DNA of 64,000 nucleotides. It comes from Polytrichum commune (taxonomy: Eukaryota > Streptophyta > Polytrichopsida > Polytrichales > Polytrichaceae). Below the pieces are notes generated by a model. That model did no database searches and was not told the origin of the DNA. It worked only from the letters and a program-made list of their open reading frames with translations. Location: NCBI GenBank assembly GCA_950295325.1, contig OX485803.1:60901554-60965553 (forward strand), written 5' to 3'. Below are positions 1 to 11,490 of this stretch, in pieces. Each line of letters starts with the position of its first letter. Position 1 is the first letter of the stretch. The position numbers and the translations under genes are program-made.

Positions 1-800
1 GATTCTAAATAATAGTGGGTGGGAAGTGAAGTGTTCACATGTAGTTAAGCACAAGCCGCCATCCAACTGTATTCTAGTGGTCCACTAGAAAGTGGAGGGC
101 CATGGACATGGGCCGTTGGACTTTCATGCGCCCCCTAAAGAATCTTTAACCTAGAAGTGTCAGTCACTAAAGGATTAAGACATGTTGAAGACTCAAGAGA
201 ACCAGTGTTGGGCTAGTACTCCATCCTTGGTAACCAGGAGGATGAGGTTAACGAGGAGGAAGAGGTTAGTAGGTGGGCCCGGACTTGAGAAGATGGGAGT
301 GGCTAATAGGCACATATGAACCCCATCCCACCAAATTTCCTCTACATTTGGGTGGGTTTGTCCTTTTTCACACTAGAATCTAGTCGGTGAGTGGCCTACA
401 TGGAAACTCACCCTTAGGATATATGTAAACTTGCCCTAATGTAGAGGGAATATGGTGGGGTAGGGTTCGTATGTGCCCACTAGCTACTCCCATCTTCTCA
501 AATATGGGCCCACCTACTAACCTCCTCCTCCCAATTACCAAGGATGGAGTTCTAGACCAACATCAGTTCTCTTGAGTCTTCAACGCGGCTTAATCCTTCG
601 GTGACCAACACTTGTAGGTTAAAGATTCTTTAGTGGGCGCATAAAAGTCTACCGTCCCATGTATATGGCCCTTTATATTCTAGCATACTCCCATAATGTG
701 GTTAGATGGCGGCTTGTGCTTAACTACATGTAAACACCCCCTGACCCAAGTATTATCTAGAATCTAGTGGGTGAGTGGCCTGCATGGAAGCTCACCCTTG
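1..800. repeat. Large foldback element with internal direct repeats
   Basis: Positions 1-351 and 434-764 form an imperfect inverted repeat of about 330-350 bp per arm; for example the segment around 40-65 (GTAGTTAAGCACAAGCCGCC) returns in reverse complement around 700-730. The loop holds a 44 bp segment (373-416, beginning CTAGAATCTAGTCGGTGAG) that is repeated in direct orientation at 757-800, just outside the right arm. This is the layout of a foldback-type DNA element. The left boundary may lie outside the window. No coding capacity was seen. Confidence 0.8.
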
Positions 801-1322
801 GTCACCTTCGCAAAAGTCAAACTACACCCACCGCCCTCCATAATTAGGAGTGCTATCCACCGAGCTATGACACGCTTGATTTTTGTGCCCAAGGTTAGCA
901 AATTAGGAGGCTTCATGTGCTTGTGAGGTGCCCACCAACTTGTATTGTGGGCATTCTACAGTGGAAAAACAATACGACAACATTTCATCTTACATGTGAC
1001 CACTTTGGAGACATGACACAATCAGCATTGGCATTAAACTTAGTTTTCATTGGCATATGACCCATGTAGCATCTACTCATGATGTCGTCCATTTACACAA
1101 CATTAAATGATAAAAGAGCTCCCCCCTATAACACTGCATTGGGAAGTAGAGAATCTTTGATTTCGTAGCCTAGATCAACACCTTCCTCAACTTTGATTTC
1201 AACCATTTCAAATTCTTTGGTTTTCATTCACAATTTCTAACTTGCTCAATTTTCTAATGCTCGAATTCACTGGTTAAATGAATTCCACAAAAGCTGGAGG
1301 TGTCCACATTAGCCTCGTCTAT
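801..1322. other. Intergenic, nothing recognised
   Basis: AT-rich sequence with no open frame of note, no clear terminal repeats and no match to the other repeat families in this window. Confidence 0.6.
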
Positions 1323-2470
1323 CTTACTTCATGTGCAACTAAAGAATATGCAAATCTATCAAGTTGGTAGATTTAAGTGTCGGTAGCAATCGCAAGTTTA
1401 TGCCATGTGTGAATTATACGTTACTAGCACACACGCCAGCCAAGAGCACATGTTTTGCACGACTAAATAAATTGCAAATCTATCAGATGGGTAGATTTGT
1501 ATGTTGGTGGTGATCACGAGCTTCTAAACCATGTGCAATAAACATTATTAGATCATACAACTCGACCAAAATCACATGCCTTGTGTAAGTGGACAATTTG
1601 AGTTTTTTTGGCAGTAGTAGATTTGCAACGTGGGCGCACTAGTATTATACAAGCCAATCTAGAGCACATGACATGTGCAGTTTTATTCTATTTAAAAAAA
1701 TTGCAAACCTACTCTCATGGTGGTAGATTTGCAATGTGCAACATCCATTAATAGCATTCAAGTTGATTTTGAGTTGACCATGAGCACACACCCTGCACAA
1801 TTAGAAAATTTGCAATCTGTTGTAACGATAGATTTGCAATGTGTGTCTAGAATAAGCACACGAGTCGACCCATAGCGCATGTCATGTGCAACTAAAGGAA
1901 TTGCAAGTCTATCACGGAGATGGATTTGCAATGTGCAATATCCACTACTAGGATACGGGTTGACCCATAGCACTCATCTTGCGCATTTGGAAATAAAATG
2001 ATTAATTAAATAAATAAAATTACAGTGGTAGATTTGAAATGTGCATCAACTAGTATGCATACAAGTCAACCTAGAGCACGTGACTTTGGCAACTCAGATA
2101 AATGCATATCTATCAAAACATTAAATTTGCAAAAATGCAACATCCAACACTAGCATATGAGTTGGCTCATAGCACACGTCTGGTGCAGCTGAGAATTTGC
2201 AAATGTTTTAAGGCAGTGTATTTGTGATATGCCTTAGCTACTAGCATACAATTGTCGACCCGGAGCACACATCATGCACAACTAAAGAAAACATCACAAA
2301 TCTATCACAACAGTAGATCTGCAAATGTGCATCCACTACTACTAGCATTACGAATCCCTAAGCGCACCTCTTGCACAACTGGAAGGAAAATTTGATAATG
2401 AATCTATCAGGGCGATAGATTAGCACTGTACATTCCATAACTACCATACGAGTCCAAGAGCACACTGTCT
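1323..2470. repeat. Diverged minisatellite, about 11 units of 92-125 bp
   Basis: A degenerate tandem array. Each unit carries in order a CATGTGCAACTAAA-like block, TTGCAAATCTATCA, GGTAGATTTGCAATGTGCA, a CCACTACTAGCATACGAGT-like block and GACCCATAGCACA. Units begin near 1329, 1448, 1574, 1666, 1785, 1877, 1972, 2078, 2174, 2267 and 2364. Units differ by substitutions and by indels of tens of bases, so the array is old. No gene function is suggested. Confidence 0.85.
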
Positions 2471-3621
2471 ATATATGTGTGCAGCAAAATAAATTAGAAT
2501 AAATCCACAGGTTTTCAGTCCCAGGACATGTGGTTTGGGACTGAGATGCTGGTAGCTGCATCAACACTCTCTGTGCCAATTTTGAAGTCCACAATGCATA
2601 TTGTCGGGCTCCACAAATAAAACTCTCACACCTGAACAAAATGCAGTGACCTGTAATGTGCTGAATGATTTCATCGGAATGTTCAGAGATCAATTAAATT
2701 AATTGCGAGTTTGACTCTTCTTGGTGTATCTGTCAGTGCGATGATTGGCGAGGTCACGCTCGCGCTCAGTACAATTTGCAAACTCTTGAGTTAAGAAAGC
2801 AATTACTTACTTGAGATTAAATTTTGTTAGCAATTGAGGTTGTTGGGTGGATGCAAAATTGACGGCTCTCAGTTGCACTGGGACAATATCTGTGCACAAG
2901 ATTCCCAGAAACTAACTCACTTGCTGCATCATGTACTCGTACTCCTCCCTTTTAAATGGTGGCTTCAACGACGAGCATTTATACCCCAAGACCGGAGTTG
3001 ACCAAGAATGTACACATTACATTACATGAGTTGGTTACACAGGCGCGGTGACCCACCCGCAAGCTTCATTGAACATGGTTTATTAATGTCATTCACACCA
3101 TATTCATACCTAGCTAGTAGTAAGGTACTCCTCTCCTCCACTCCAATTTCAAAGACGCTGGCAATACATACAATGCGTATTATTGACATCATGCTTCCAT
3201 CATCCTCGACAACATCTGCGAGATTCGTTTTCGGACGCGCTGGGAGGAATGGGTTTTAATATACTAAGTTAACTCACACAAATGGCGCTGCTATATATTC
3301 ATGTGTACATCTCCTCCTTACACGCCATATGTTCCTTATGTGCCAGCTAATTCTATTCCCAACTGCACAATGGATGGTGGTGGATGCGGGTGGGACTTGG
3401 CTTGCCATAGTCGACATGATCACCACCACTCACCACACGACTCTCCTACTCAATCTCGCATGCACTCTAATTCCCAAAATCCAAAACCGATATCAATCCT
3501 TAGGTTTGTAGCAACCTTTGGTGGGTGGTGTGGATTCACATGCAATATTAACTTTTGAGGATGCCATATTGGTGGATGGGTGGGTGGGTAGCTAGGTGAT
3601 GGAGTTTTTGTGAGATGCAAC
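2471..3621. other. Intergenic with one short hairpin
   Basis: No supported gene. A 9 bp perfect stem (TCAGTCCCA / TGGGACTGA) with a 12 base loop lies at 2515-2544. Short open frames on the plus strand near 3.0-3.5 kb have no recognisable domain. Confidence 0.5.
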
Positions 3622-3836
3622 CAATGATCGGGGTGAACCGGCCGTTAGTTACAAATGAACCGGTTGAGTTTGAGAAATCACTGGTTGAAGTTCAAGACTG
3701 CACGAAAATTACCGATCATTTTAGAGGAATTTATAGAATATCCCCCAATTTGATAAAGGAGAACCAAAGGATGTCAACATGTAATTGGCAACCACTTGAG
3801 ATAACCGATTATGCCCAAAAATCTCCCCGATCACTG
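3622..3836. mobile_element. hAT-type MITE, family A (ACCGGTT type)
   Basis: The 215 bp element starts CAATGATCGGGG and ends CCCCGATCACTG, giving terminal inverted repeats of about 12 bp that begin CA and end TG. It is flanked by GATGCAAC (3614-3621) and GGTGCAAC (3837-3844), an 8 bp target duplication with one mismatch. Inside, the motif AACCGGTT or close variants occurs several times near the left end, like the subterminal repeats known from hAT elements. It has no coding capacity. It is the reference copy for a family of eight members in this window. Confidence 0.85.
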
Positions 3837-5304
3837 GGTGCAACGTCTCTCACATTAGAACGAAGTAATGGATGCAAAGAGCCTTAATTACCATGGGTTG
3901 TAGTAGGCGTCCAACCTAATGAGTTGCGCTAGTGATGACATGACAATAATCAACAACGTGGGGCTATGACTCGTTCTAATTTGAGGAGAGACGGTTTGGG
4001 TGGGTCTCGGGTAAGTTTACTAGCCAAGTAGCAGTTGTGGCACAACTTGTCTACCTCCCCTCCAAGGTTAGGGGCGAATCATGGTGCATGAAAGTTGGTC
4101 ACTGTAGATGCATATTATGATACTTGTTGAACGCTCCTTGTGGCCTCAACCTTGATTCACGTTGGATATGGGTGATAGGGGGATCCAAAGGGAATGGTCC
4201 TTTAGAGATATAAGAGGCTCACAATGCCCAATGAGGATCAATTAATCTCATGGAGGTAGGTATTGGGTGCTTGGTTCAAAGGTTGCAAGGAAAAAACGAT
4301 TTAGGATTTCTCGTGGTTCTAGTCAACGGTCCAAAGCCATAACCACAAGAAATCCTAAATCATTTCATAGAAAGCCTCGGTCACATGCATAGTGTAATAT
4401 AGACTTAGATCGGGACACAATGTGTTTAATGAAAATTTAAAATTGGTAAAATGAATTCTAGAATGGCCACAAAATCTGGGTGACCACCAAATGCTATTCA
4501 TTTATGGACATGTATGATTCCATGCCACTTTCTCATCCATTTCCTAACACGATCAATCTTATTTTCATGAAATTGTGTAAAGCGAAGTGGGACTGCCACT
4601 CATTTCTCAATTAATGAGAACTTTAAAAGGGGCGGTCATGGTCCATGGCCACCATGTAGTGTAAACAGGCCCTTACTGAAAACCAGGCCCTTCACATTCA
4701 ATGGGTTTTTGGGGCACCATATATGTTGCCAGTGGGTGGGTAGCTCTGTAATTGAATTCCGTATTTACTGTGAGCTTTGCAGAGATTCTACTCGTATCCT
4801 ATTCACTTTAAGGAGCAGTTTAATGCCCCCTTTCGCATGTGGAATCCATCATCGTAGGGTAATTGGCTGTTGATTTTCAGTGACATCCTGCAAAATTAAA
4901 CCAAACCCCTCCTTCGATTGGTGGCGCGGGTTCCACAATTAATGGAGTTTCGGAGTCAGCAATATGGTGGGTGTGGATGGTAGCGAGGTAGATAGGGAAT
5001 TAAGTTCCGTATTTACTGTGAGCTTGTAGAGATTCGAGTTTCAACCATCGCATGAGTACGGTATTTGCTTTGCGGAACAGTTTAATGCAGCTATTTTCGC
5101 ATGTGGATTCCGTCATCAAGGAGGGAGATGTGCACAGTACGAGAAATTTGGGTGTCCACCATAGCTCATTAATTGATCCAGTCTGACAAGCTGCCATGCA
5201 AGGAATTCCCCCATCTACGTCCTTCTGGTTGACATTTGAGACCGGAATAGGTGATTGATGTTTCAAGCCAATTAAGCACATTTAAGTCTTCCAACTCGGA
5301 CATT
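3837..5304. repeat. Intergenic with a short foldback and a spaced direct duplication
   Basis: A 25 bp inverted repeat with two mismatches lies at 4294-4318 and 4341-4365. A segment of about 130 bp at 4728-4853 (GGGTGGGTAGCTCTGTAATTGAATTCCGTATTTACTGTGAG onward) returns in diverged direct orientation at about 4966-5123. No gene is supported here. Confidence 0.6.
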
Positions 5305-5540
5305 CAACGAACAGGGAGAACTGACCTCGATCTAGTTGCAGATAAACCGATAGAGTTTGAGGAATAACTGGTTGAAGTTCAAGACCTTCAGGAAAATAAA
5401 ACCACCAATCATTTTGGAGGAATTTGTAGAATATACCCCAATGCAGTAAAGAAAACCCAATGGATCACAACATGTAACTCGTTGGACTTGGAAACACTAG
5501 GATTTTGACCGACTCTGCCTAAAAGTCTCGCCGGACACTG
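5305..5540. mobile_element. hAT-type MITE, family A
   Basis: A diverged 236 bp copy of the family at 3622, in the same orientation. It starts CAACGAACAGGGAGAAC and ends CGCCGGACACTG. The flanks CGGACATT (5297-5304) and CAGACATT (5541-5548) are an 8 bp target duplication with one mismatch. Confidence 0.8.
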
Positions 5541-5904
5541 CAGACATTCTTAATTCAAACTCAAGCGTAATTTACGCTCATCTAAGACCACAAGACACTC
5601 TTCAACACCACATCTGTGATGTCATTCTGACCTGATCCAAGGATATGTACATCTTAGTGATCTTTCAAGGAGGTACACATTATAGCGCTTCAAATAAACA
5701 AATCCCTGGTCTCAATAATTTGTTGAGTTTGATTTTGGAATCCGATTTCTAAATGTAGACATGGTTGGAAAGCTGAAACATGTATTGTGAGTCTTGCTGA
5801 GAAGTTTGACTCACATGTTTATAACTTACAACATACACCAGCAGTACCGATTGCTACCTGAACTTGTGCAATCCATGAACTCTTAAGCAATTTGAAGAGG
5901 GTAA

Positions 5905-6235
5905 AAAGGTCTTAAATAGTTACTTTTTTCTGATTACTCACTCCTAGGATATTAGACGTGCAATTAGTAAGAGAATATTAGCAAATCCAAATTGAAGCAG
6001 AAACCCACTTTCCACATAATTTCTAGGGCTCGCATATCTTATCATTATCAATGTGAAGATCCTATTTTGTAAAATGATCATATAGGTCCCCTCCATAACA
6101 TTGACTCTTGGACCCAGGAAATCTTGAGCATGGAGTCTCTTTTGAACATGTATCATTTTGGGGTCCATTCTTTAATCCACAAAACACAAATGGAGGTGTC
6201 CAATAAAGATAAGTAACTGGAATTAGACCCATCTG
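5905..6235 (+). repeat. Family B dispersed TIR repeat
   Basis: A copy of the most abundant repeat in the window. Shared blocks in order are GTCTTAAATGGTTACTT, AGGATAT...ATGTTATTAG, GCAAATCCAAATTGA, a GGAGCTCATATGAATAT-like block, GTGAAGATTCTCGTGC, AGGTCCCTCCAATTATG, a GTAGTCCAATCTCTTT-like block and CACATACCACTCAAATATAGG. This copy is diverged and lacks clear ends. The family shows no coding capacity. Confidence 0.75.
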
Positions 6236-6309
6236 CCATACATGAACATCAAGATTATCCAGGTGGATGTTTGTAATACTAAACGATACTGAAGCCTGAA
6301 TGAGGTCAT

Positions 6310-7020
6310 TTGCACAATTGGCTCATGAAGATTTGTAGGGACAGGGTAAAATACCACCATAATTTGAAGAGCAATCTGCAAAGCAGACTATCCCACAAAA
6401 TCTGGTACCTCACAAGTCTTGTGGCATCTGGCAATCAATACTCTTCATTGTGCTCTATTCCAGATCATAACACAGTCAATGACTTCCTTGCTTGTCCAGT
6501 CATCAATGTCCCAACAAATTGAGCAAGGCCTCTGTTATCAATGGCTGCTCCACAATTCACGATCTAATGATGCCCCTAAAGAACAAAACTTTACACCTGA
6601 AAAACAGACAGCATAAAGATATCTCAAACTGCAAGTTCCAAAAACCTCTAAGTATACAAATAACTCCACGTCTCCAACACAAGGGAGGCACCAATGTACA
6701 GACATCTCCAAAATTACACTTTCATGACTGAACTATATTGTGAGCTTAATGGTGCCTGGTACATAGGAGGAGTCGCTCGATCGACATAGGTAACAACAAT
6801 GAGTATCATTGACGACTCCTATGTACCAGGCACCAATGTACAAAAATCTCCAAAAATTACACGTTGTGAGTTTGTGACCAAACTATATCATGAGCATAAT
6901 CAGTTGAACAGTGCGTTCTTCCATGCCCTCAGTGAACAAATGTACAAGAGTCCATCTGACCTTCATGGTCAAAAAATGCACATTTTGCTTGTGCTGAACT
7001 TTTATTGCTCATCTTAGAGC
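6310..7020. repeat. Region downstream of the TIFY gene, with inverted and direct repeats
   Basis: Segments 6749-6774 and 6814-6837 form an inverted repeat (GGTGCCTGGTACATAGGAG and its complement, differing by a 3 bp insertion), and GCACCAATGTACA followed by CTCCAAAATTACAC occurs in direct orientation at about 6688 and 6830. Overlapping plus-strand open frames here have no recognisable domain and are not treated as genes. Confidence 0.55.
7001..7006 (-). terminator. Candidate polyadenylation signal of the TIFY gene
   Basis: The minus strand reads AATAAA here, about 96 bases downstream of the predicted stop codon at 7104-7102, a plausible spacing for a plant 3' UTR. The call rests on the hexamer and its position only. 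Confidence 0.4.
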
Positions 7021-7101
7021 CCTACTGAACACTCTCCTGAACTATTGTTGCTGGATGGGCAATCTGAAGATGAGAAGTTTAAACAGAGGCAATGCTGACC
7101 T

Positions 7102-9933
7102 CTATCTGAAGTGGACTCTAAAGGAATAGTAAATAAGCAGCCTCCAATTGACTAGGTCATCCGTTCCCATGAGCTTCTGGGGTGAGGGTGCTACACCACT
7201 ATATCCCATCCTATGGTACATCTCAGCAAACAAAAGAGTTGAAAATGTATGTTGACTGATTGGACTGCTTCCCTGAAGGGCCTCCAGACCCGAGGCTGCC
7301 TCTCCATCACAAATCTGGGCAGTGAATATCTTTGTCCCCACAGGCAGTTGCTGAAAATCAACAGGAGGGACACCATTTACATCTGCAAAATAAATGACTA
7401 AATTCAATAAGTATTCCCATATGCCATTCATATTGAATCTTAGGGAAACTTACAGGAAACTTACACTTAGAGTGGATTTCATCTTGAAAAATGTTAAAGT
7501 GGTAAGGTTTTTAGAACACAAGTCCAAGGGATGGTATACCTCATTCGTTGTCCTCAATATGTGGCGCAAAATGTGGAGGTAGGATGAGGCATCATGTAGG
7601 GCGACCTGAGCCGGTACCATTTTGTGATAGTCGACACAACAATGTTTGTACCTCAGATGATACGGCTAGACTCCCTCCTCGGCTTTGTACAGACTTATCT
7701 TTCTCCCGCTCCAATGCTGACAAAGAACCATCACTAAATGAATTTGTGGCCCTTGCATTGGGTTGAGGTGAGTAGGTTGTTGACCAGGACCTTCCATTTG
7801 AGCCTGCCAATGCCATAATTGCATCCGCCTGTTTACATGTGAGGAGATTAGTTAAAAAAACAATCAATAGGAAGGACCTCCTCAGCTTTCTGTTCCTTGG
7901 CAATATAACACAGGATTGTTGTCACCCATTGTGCACTGTATGCTCCTCAAACATCCTAACCGAATGAAATAACCATTCCAGCCTCAGTGTACATCATTAG
8001 TTTAATTAGCTAAACTCTCAAGCACATAGAGAACCTTCCTTGCATATATTGCTGAGATAATAAAACCTTCAATCCCATAAGCCTTACTACCTTTGCACGA
8101 CTTGCGTACATATACGATGGTAATGAGGTTTCCAGTCAAATAGGTTAGGTTTCAATGTGATTAGTGTAATGACAGAAAATCATCGAAAATCATGATTCTC
8201 ACCCTGTCAGGAGGAACATCGTCAAATACATGAGCTTGACCTCCGTAGAAAATGGTCAGCTGTCTACTAGCAGGAGGAGCTTCACGACTGCATGAAACAA
8301 TTCTTGAAGTTAACATCCACATGGATGGTTCACAAGGTATATGTAGAGTATACATATACAAACAAGTTACAACAATGATGACCAGACTGATTCCATACAT
8401 CAGGTGCGATCTTGACTGTGCAGCACTGTAGCAGATACCACATGCCAGTACTGATTTATAGCCTCCAGAACTCCACTTACATGGGCATAGACTCGTTATA
8501 TAGCTAGTAGGTCAAATTTCAACCAATAAAGGTTCGCCAGAGGTTCTCAGTTGGATCCAGCAAGTACCTTGATGGTGGAATAGAATCAGATCCTGCATTC
8601 CAAGAAGGCATCTTTTGCTGCCGTCCACTAGGAGGAGGACCGCCACTGGACCCAGCAGGAGTTGGATTGCTTGGATCATGAAGAAGACCTGCACTGTCCA
8701 GCAACCCCGCTAAAATGGAACTTTTTAGTCCAGTTCGTGAACCTTCATCAGCTGCTGGTTGAGCCAGTTGAGGACTACATGAGGTTATATTTTCTCGTGA
8801 GATAGTAGCTGAAGCCTTTCCTGCCTTTTCTGCTCTCTCCGCACAAGCACCCAAATGGCTTAGACCACGCATAGCCACCCCAACATTGATTTGTGTGGGT
8901 CTTGCATGATCCAGTTTCTTTGTGTGTCTCCGTGGTGTTTCGGGTTTTGTGGTTTGTTGAAACCATGGAGGACTCTTGTTTGATGCTCGTGGAGGTTGCA
9001 TAGAAAGACGAAGATCATCACTTGTTGGCACCAGCTCACCAGATTCAATTCGTTTCTCAGGCCTACTGTACTCATGCCGAGCTACCTGAAATTCATACAT
9101 GCAAATAAGAACGATATGGTAACTTCCGCATGCTTGGGAGATTGAAGTTCAAAGAAAGAAGAATATGGTAACTCCTAGAGAAGAAGTTAACAGAAACAAC
9201 AAAGCTTAAGCAAGAATACTGACAACCAGATTCCCAATTGCTGACCAAGACAAGGATTCTCTAAGAGTAGTCACCTTTTGTGACCGTGGCGAACATTCAA
9301 GGACTTCCACAAGACGTTCCTGCAAAGTATCCCGATTCGGAGGAGAGTCATGTTTCTTTGCAATTTTGGGGCTTTCCACATCCAGCTTGTAGAATGCACT
9401 TCTATTCCCATGATGCTGGATTGATGCTGTTTGGGCTTGCTGCCAACCAACTGCATATAGAATGATAACTATGCATCAGTGAACATCACCATAAACATCT
9501 TGGTCATAATCAAAGACATATTGCCTAACTAGATACTAGCTCCTCCTGTTCACAACAAACACTAAACACCACAGAACTCACCAGAGCACTCAACAAAAGG
9601 CAGGGACATCACCACAGAACTCTAGTGATAAACAGTTGATATAAAGGGCGACTTACCAGAGCCAGGGTCAGACGAGCTCGGCAGAGCTAGACAGAAAGAA
9701 GGGGAGGCAAGACCACCAGGGACAGAGCTAGTTTTGAAGCGCCCACTTGTTCCCGATGATGCTCGAGTGGCAGTAGTTTCACCATCTCCTTCAGAGTCGA
9801 ATTCAGGGCTAGTTCTTGACACAGGGATAACATCTGAAGATGTGTATCTGACTTGCTTGACTTCATCTGTGTGCCCCAGACCCAGAAAGTCCCGGAACAT
9901 AGGCTGATTCTTCTCTGCCATGACTAGAGTCAT
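7102..9933 (-). CDS. TIFY8: TIFY-domain transcriptional co-regulator, TIFY8-like
   Basis: Exons fit in phase: 9933-9657, 9450-9275, 9085-8568, 8287-8203, 7828-7618 and 7382-7102, giving 515 residues. The N-terminus contains PMFRDFLGLG. The TIFY domain (LTIFYGGQAHVFDDVPPDR, then ADAIMALAGSNG) spans the fourth and fifth exons near residues 350-380. The middle is Ser/Pro-rich and looks disordered. No Jas motif was seen after the TIFY domain, which points to TIFY8 and away from JAZ proteins. TIFY proteins are known nuclear adaptors that bind NINJA/TOPLESS-type co-repressors; that role is inferred here. An alternative end, with the fifth exon stopping at 7652 and the sixth starting at 7350, also stays in frame (493 residues). 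The start could also be the Met at 9921. TIFY membership is firm; the TIFY8 call and the C-terminus are less so. Confidence 0.85.
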
Positions 9934-10040
9934 TTTTGACACAATACCAATAGGCCAAACTCAATGTGTGTCTCTTGCACCCAAAAGATCAACCAGCCAC
10001 CTGCTATGCCACAAAGAAACTGTCAGAATACAGATATTAG

Positions 10041-10420
10041 TACACTAAATATGATATTTAGTGCCACCAATACCAATTGTCTTGCTCAATACTAATTGTA
10101 AACTGCAATATAGTGTCACCAACACTAAATGCTAACCGAACATTATTTGTCATTCCTTTGTAAATGTTTGTGGGAATTAAAGATTTACAGTGTTGCAATT
10201 ACTGTCACTTACCAAGTGATTTTTCATCCAAATTTCAATCATCTATGACAATATTTCATCACAAGTTGCTGACAAGAGAAGGTATGCTTTTGGCCAATGG
10301 ATGAACTCACCCATCATCCATGATGGTATTTGTAAACTTATTCATAAGAAGTGTCATCCAAAAAGTTACCATAGTGACATAAAACACCATATGACACTAA
10401 ATATCATATTTAGTGTAGTT
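10041..10420. mobile_element. Family C MITE, CACTA-like ends, in the TIFY leader intron
   Basis: The element starts TACACTAAATATGATATTTA and ends with the complementary segment followed by GTGTAGT. The terminal block CACTAAATATGATATTTAG is itself nearly palindromic. Other copies end GTGTAGTG, so the family terminus reads (C)ACTACACTAAATAT, which resembles CACTA-type ends. It is about 380 bp with no coding capacity. Related copies lie at 16195, 17382, 42165, 48055 and 57141. Confidence 0.7.
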
Positions 10421-11114
10421 CCTTGCACAATTTCAAAATGCACTGTTATGCCCACCTAGAGACCAAATGAAACATGAGACATAACACTCCTGCATCCCCC
10501 AAGGAAATGCACGTGCTAACCCAAGACAAAGAATCAAAGACATAAATAGGATGGAGTACACAAATATCGATCATGAAGACACTACAACAAGAAACCCCTC
10601 AGAATTGGAACTCGGGTTAGATGCCTGATGCTCTTCTAAGTTTAGAAGGTTTGCAGGTATAGCAACCCTCGCCAGTGGCAAGATATGCATGTGAGTAGTC
10701 AGTTCCCAATTTACAAAATCCTATGTCACCCCAAAAAGTATCTCACCAGAACTAACAGAACTATATTCCTATATATGTACAATGAATTGTTTGGTTTCCA
10801 ATGAGTTTCTATGTTAATCTGCTCATGTCTTCCAGACATCAAAAAAATAGCTCAATAACAACCAAAGCTGATTAAAGGATTTCTTGAAGTAACCCCGCTT
10901 GTGCCATCAGGAAAAAAAACAATCCTATGATTGCGATGTAGCATTTCATGCTTATAACCCTTATATATTATTTCGATTTCCTGCAACAATATTGCTCAGC
11001 TTTGCAGCCACGGAAAGTCTGACAAGAACTCAATGGTGAGGTGGCTCGCAAGATAGCTCACTATCATCAACTGTTGCAGTCAGTGGTCAGTTCCAAATTT
11101 CAGATGCGAGCTAA

Positions 11115-11490
11115 GGTAGACGGGTCTTAAATGGTTACTTTTCGTTACTAGCCCATTTCTCCCAGGATATGAACCATGTTATTATTAGTACACGATGGGT
11201 AGCAAATCCAAATCGAGGCCATAACCACTATTTGGAGCTCATGTAAATATATTATTCATTATCAACGTGAATATTATCGTGCTTATTAAATGGCCATATA
11301 GGCCCCGCAATTATGTTGACTATTGAATCTAAATGGCTATCATATTTTAGACACAAAGTCCAACTTCTTTAAACACATGTCTGTTAGTATCCGTTCTTGG
11401 AGCCACACCTGACCACAAACCACTCAAATATAGGTATCTTATTTAAAGTAAGTAACCGAATTATGCATGTCTACCTTACCTATGGACAGA
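11115..11490 (+). repeat. Family B dispersed TIR repeat, in the TIFY leader intron
   Basis: It begins GGTAGACGGGTCTTAAATGG and ends CATGTCTACCTTACC, so the outer 8-10 bases are inverted copies (GGTAGAC / GTCTACC). The internal order of blocks matches the other family B copies. Confidence 0.7.

Noticed and set aside
1323-2470. Possible CRISPR array
   Set aside because: Repeat units are contiguous, diverged and about 100 bp with no unique spacers, and the genome is eukaryotic.
7382-7652. Joining the exon ending at 7652 to the acceptor at 7382
   Set aside because: This join places ATG TAA directly after the junction, giving a premature stop, so it was not used for the gene model.
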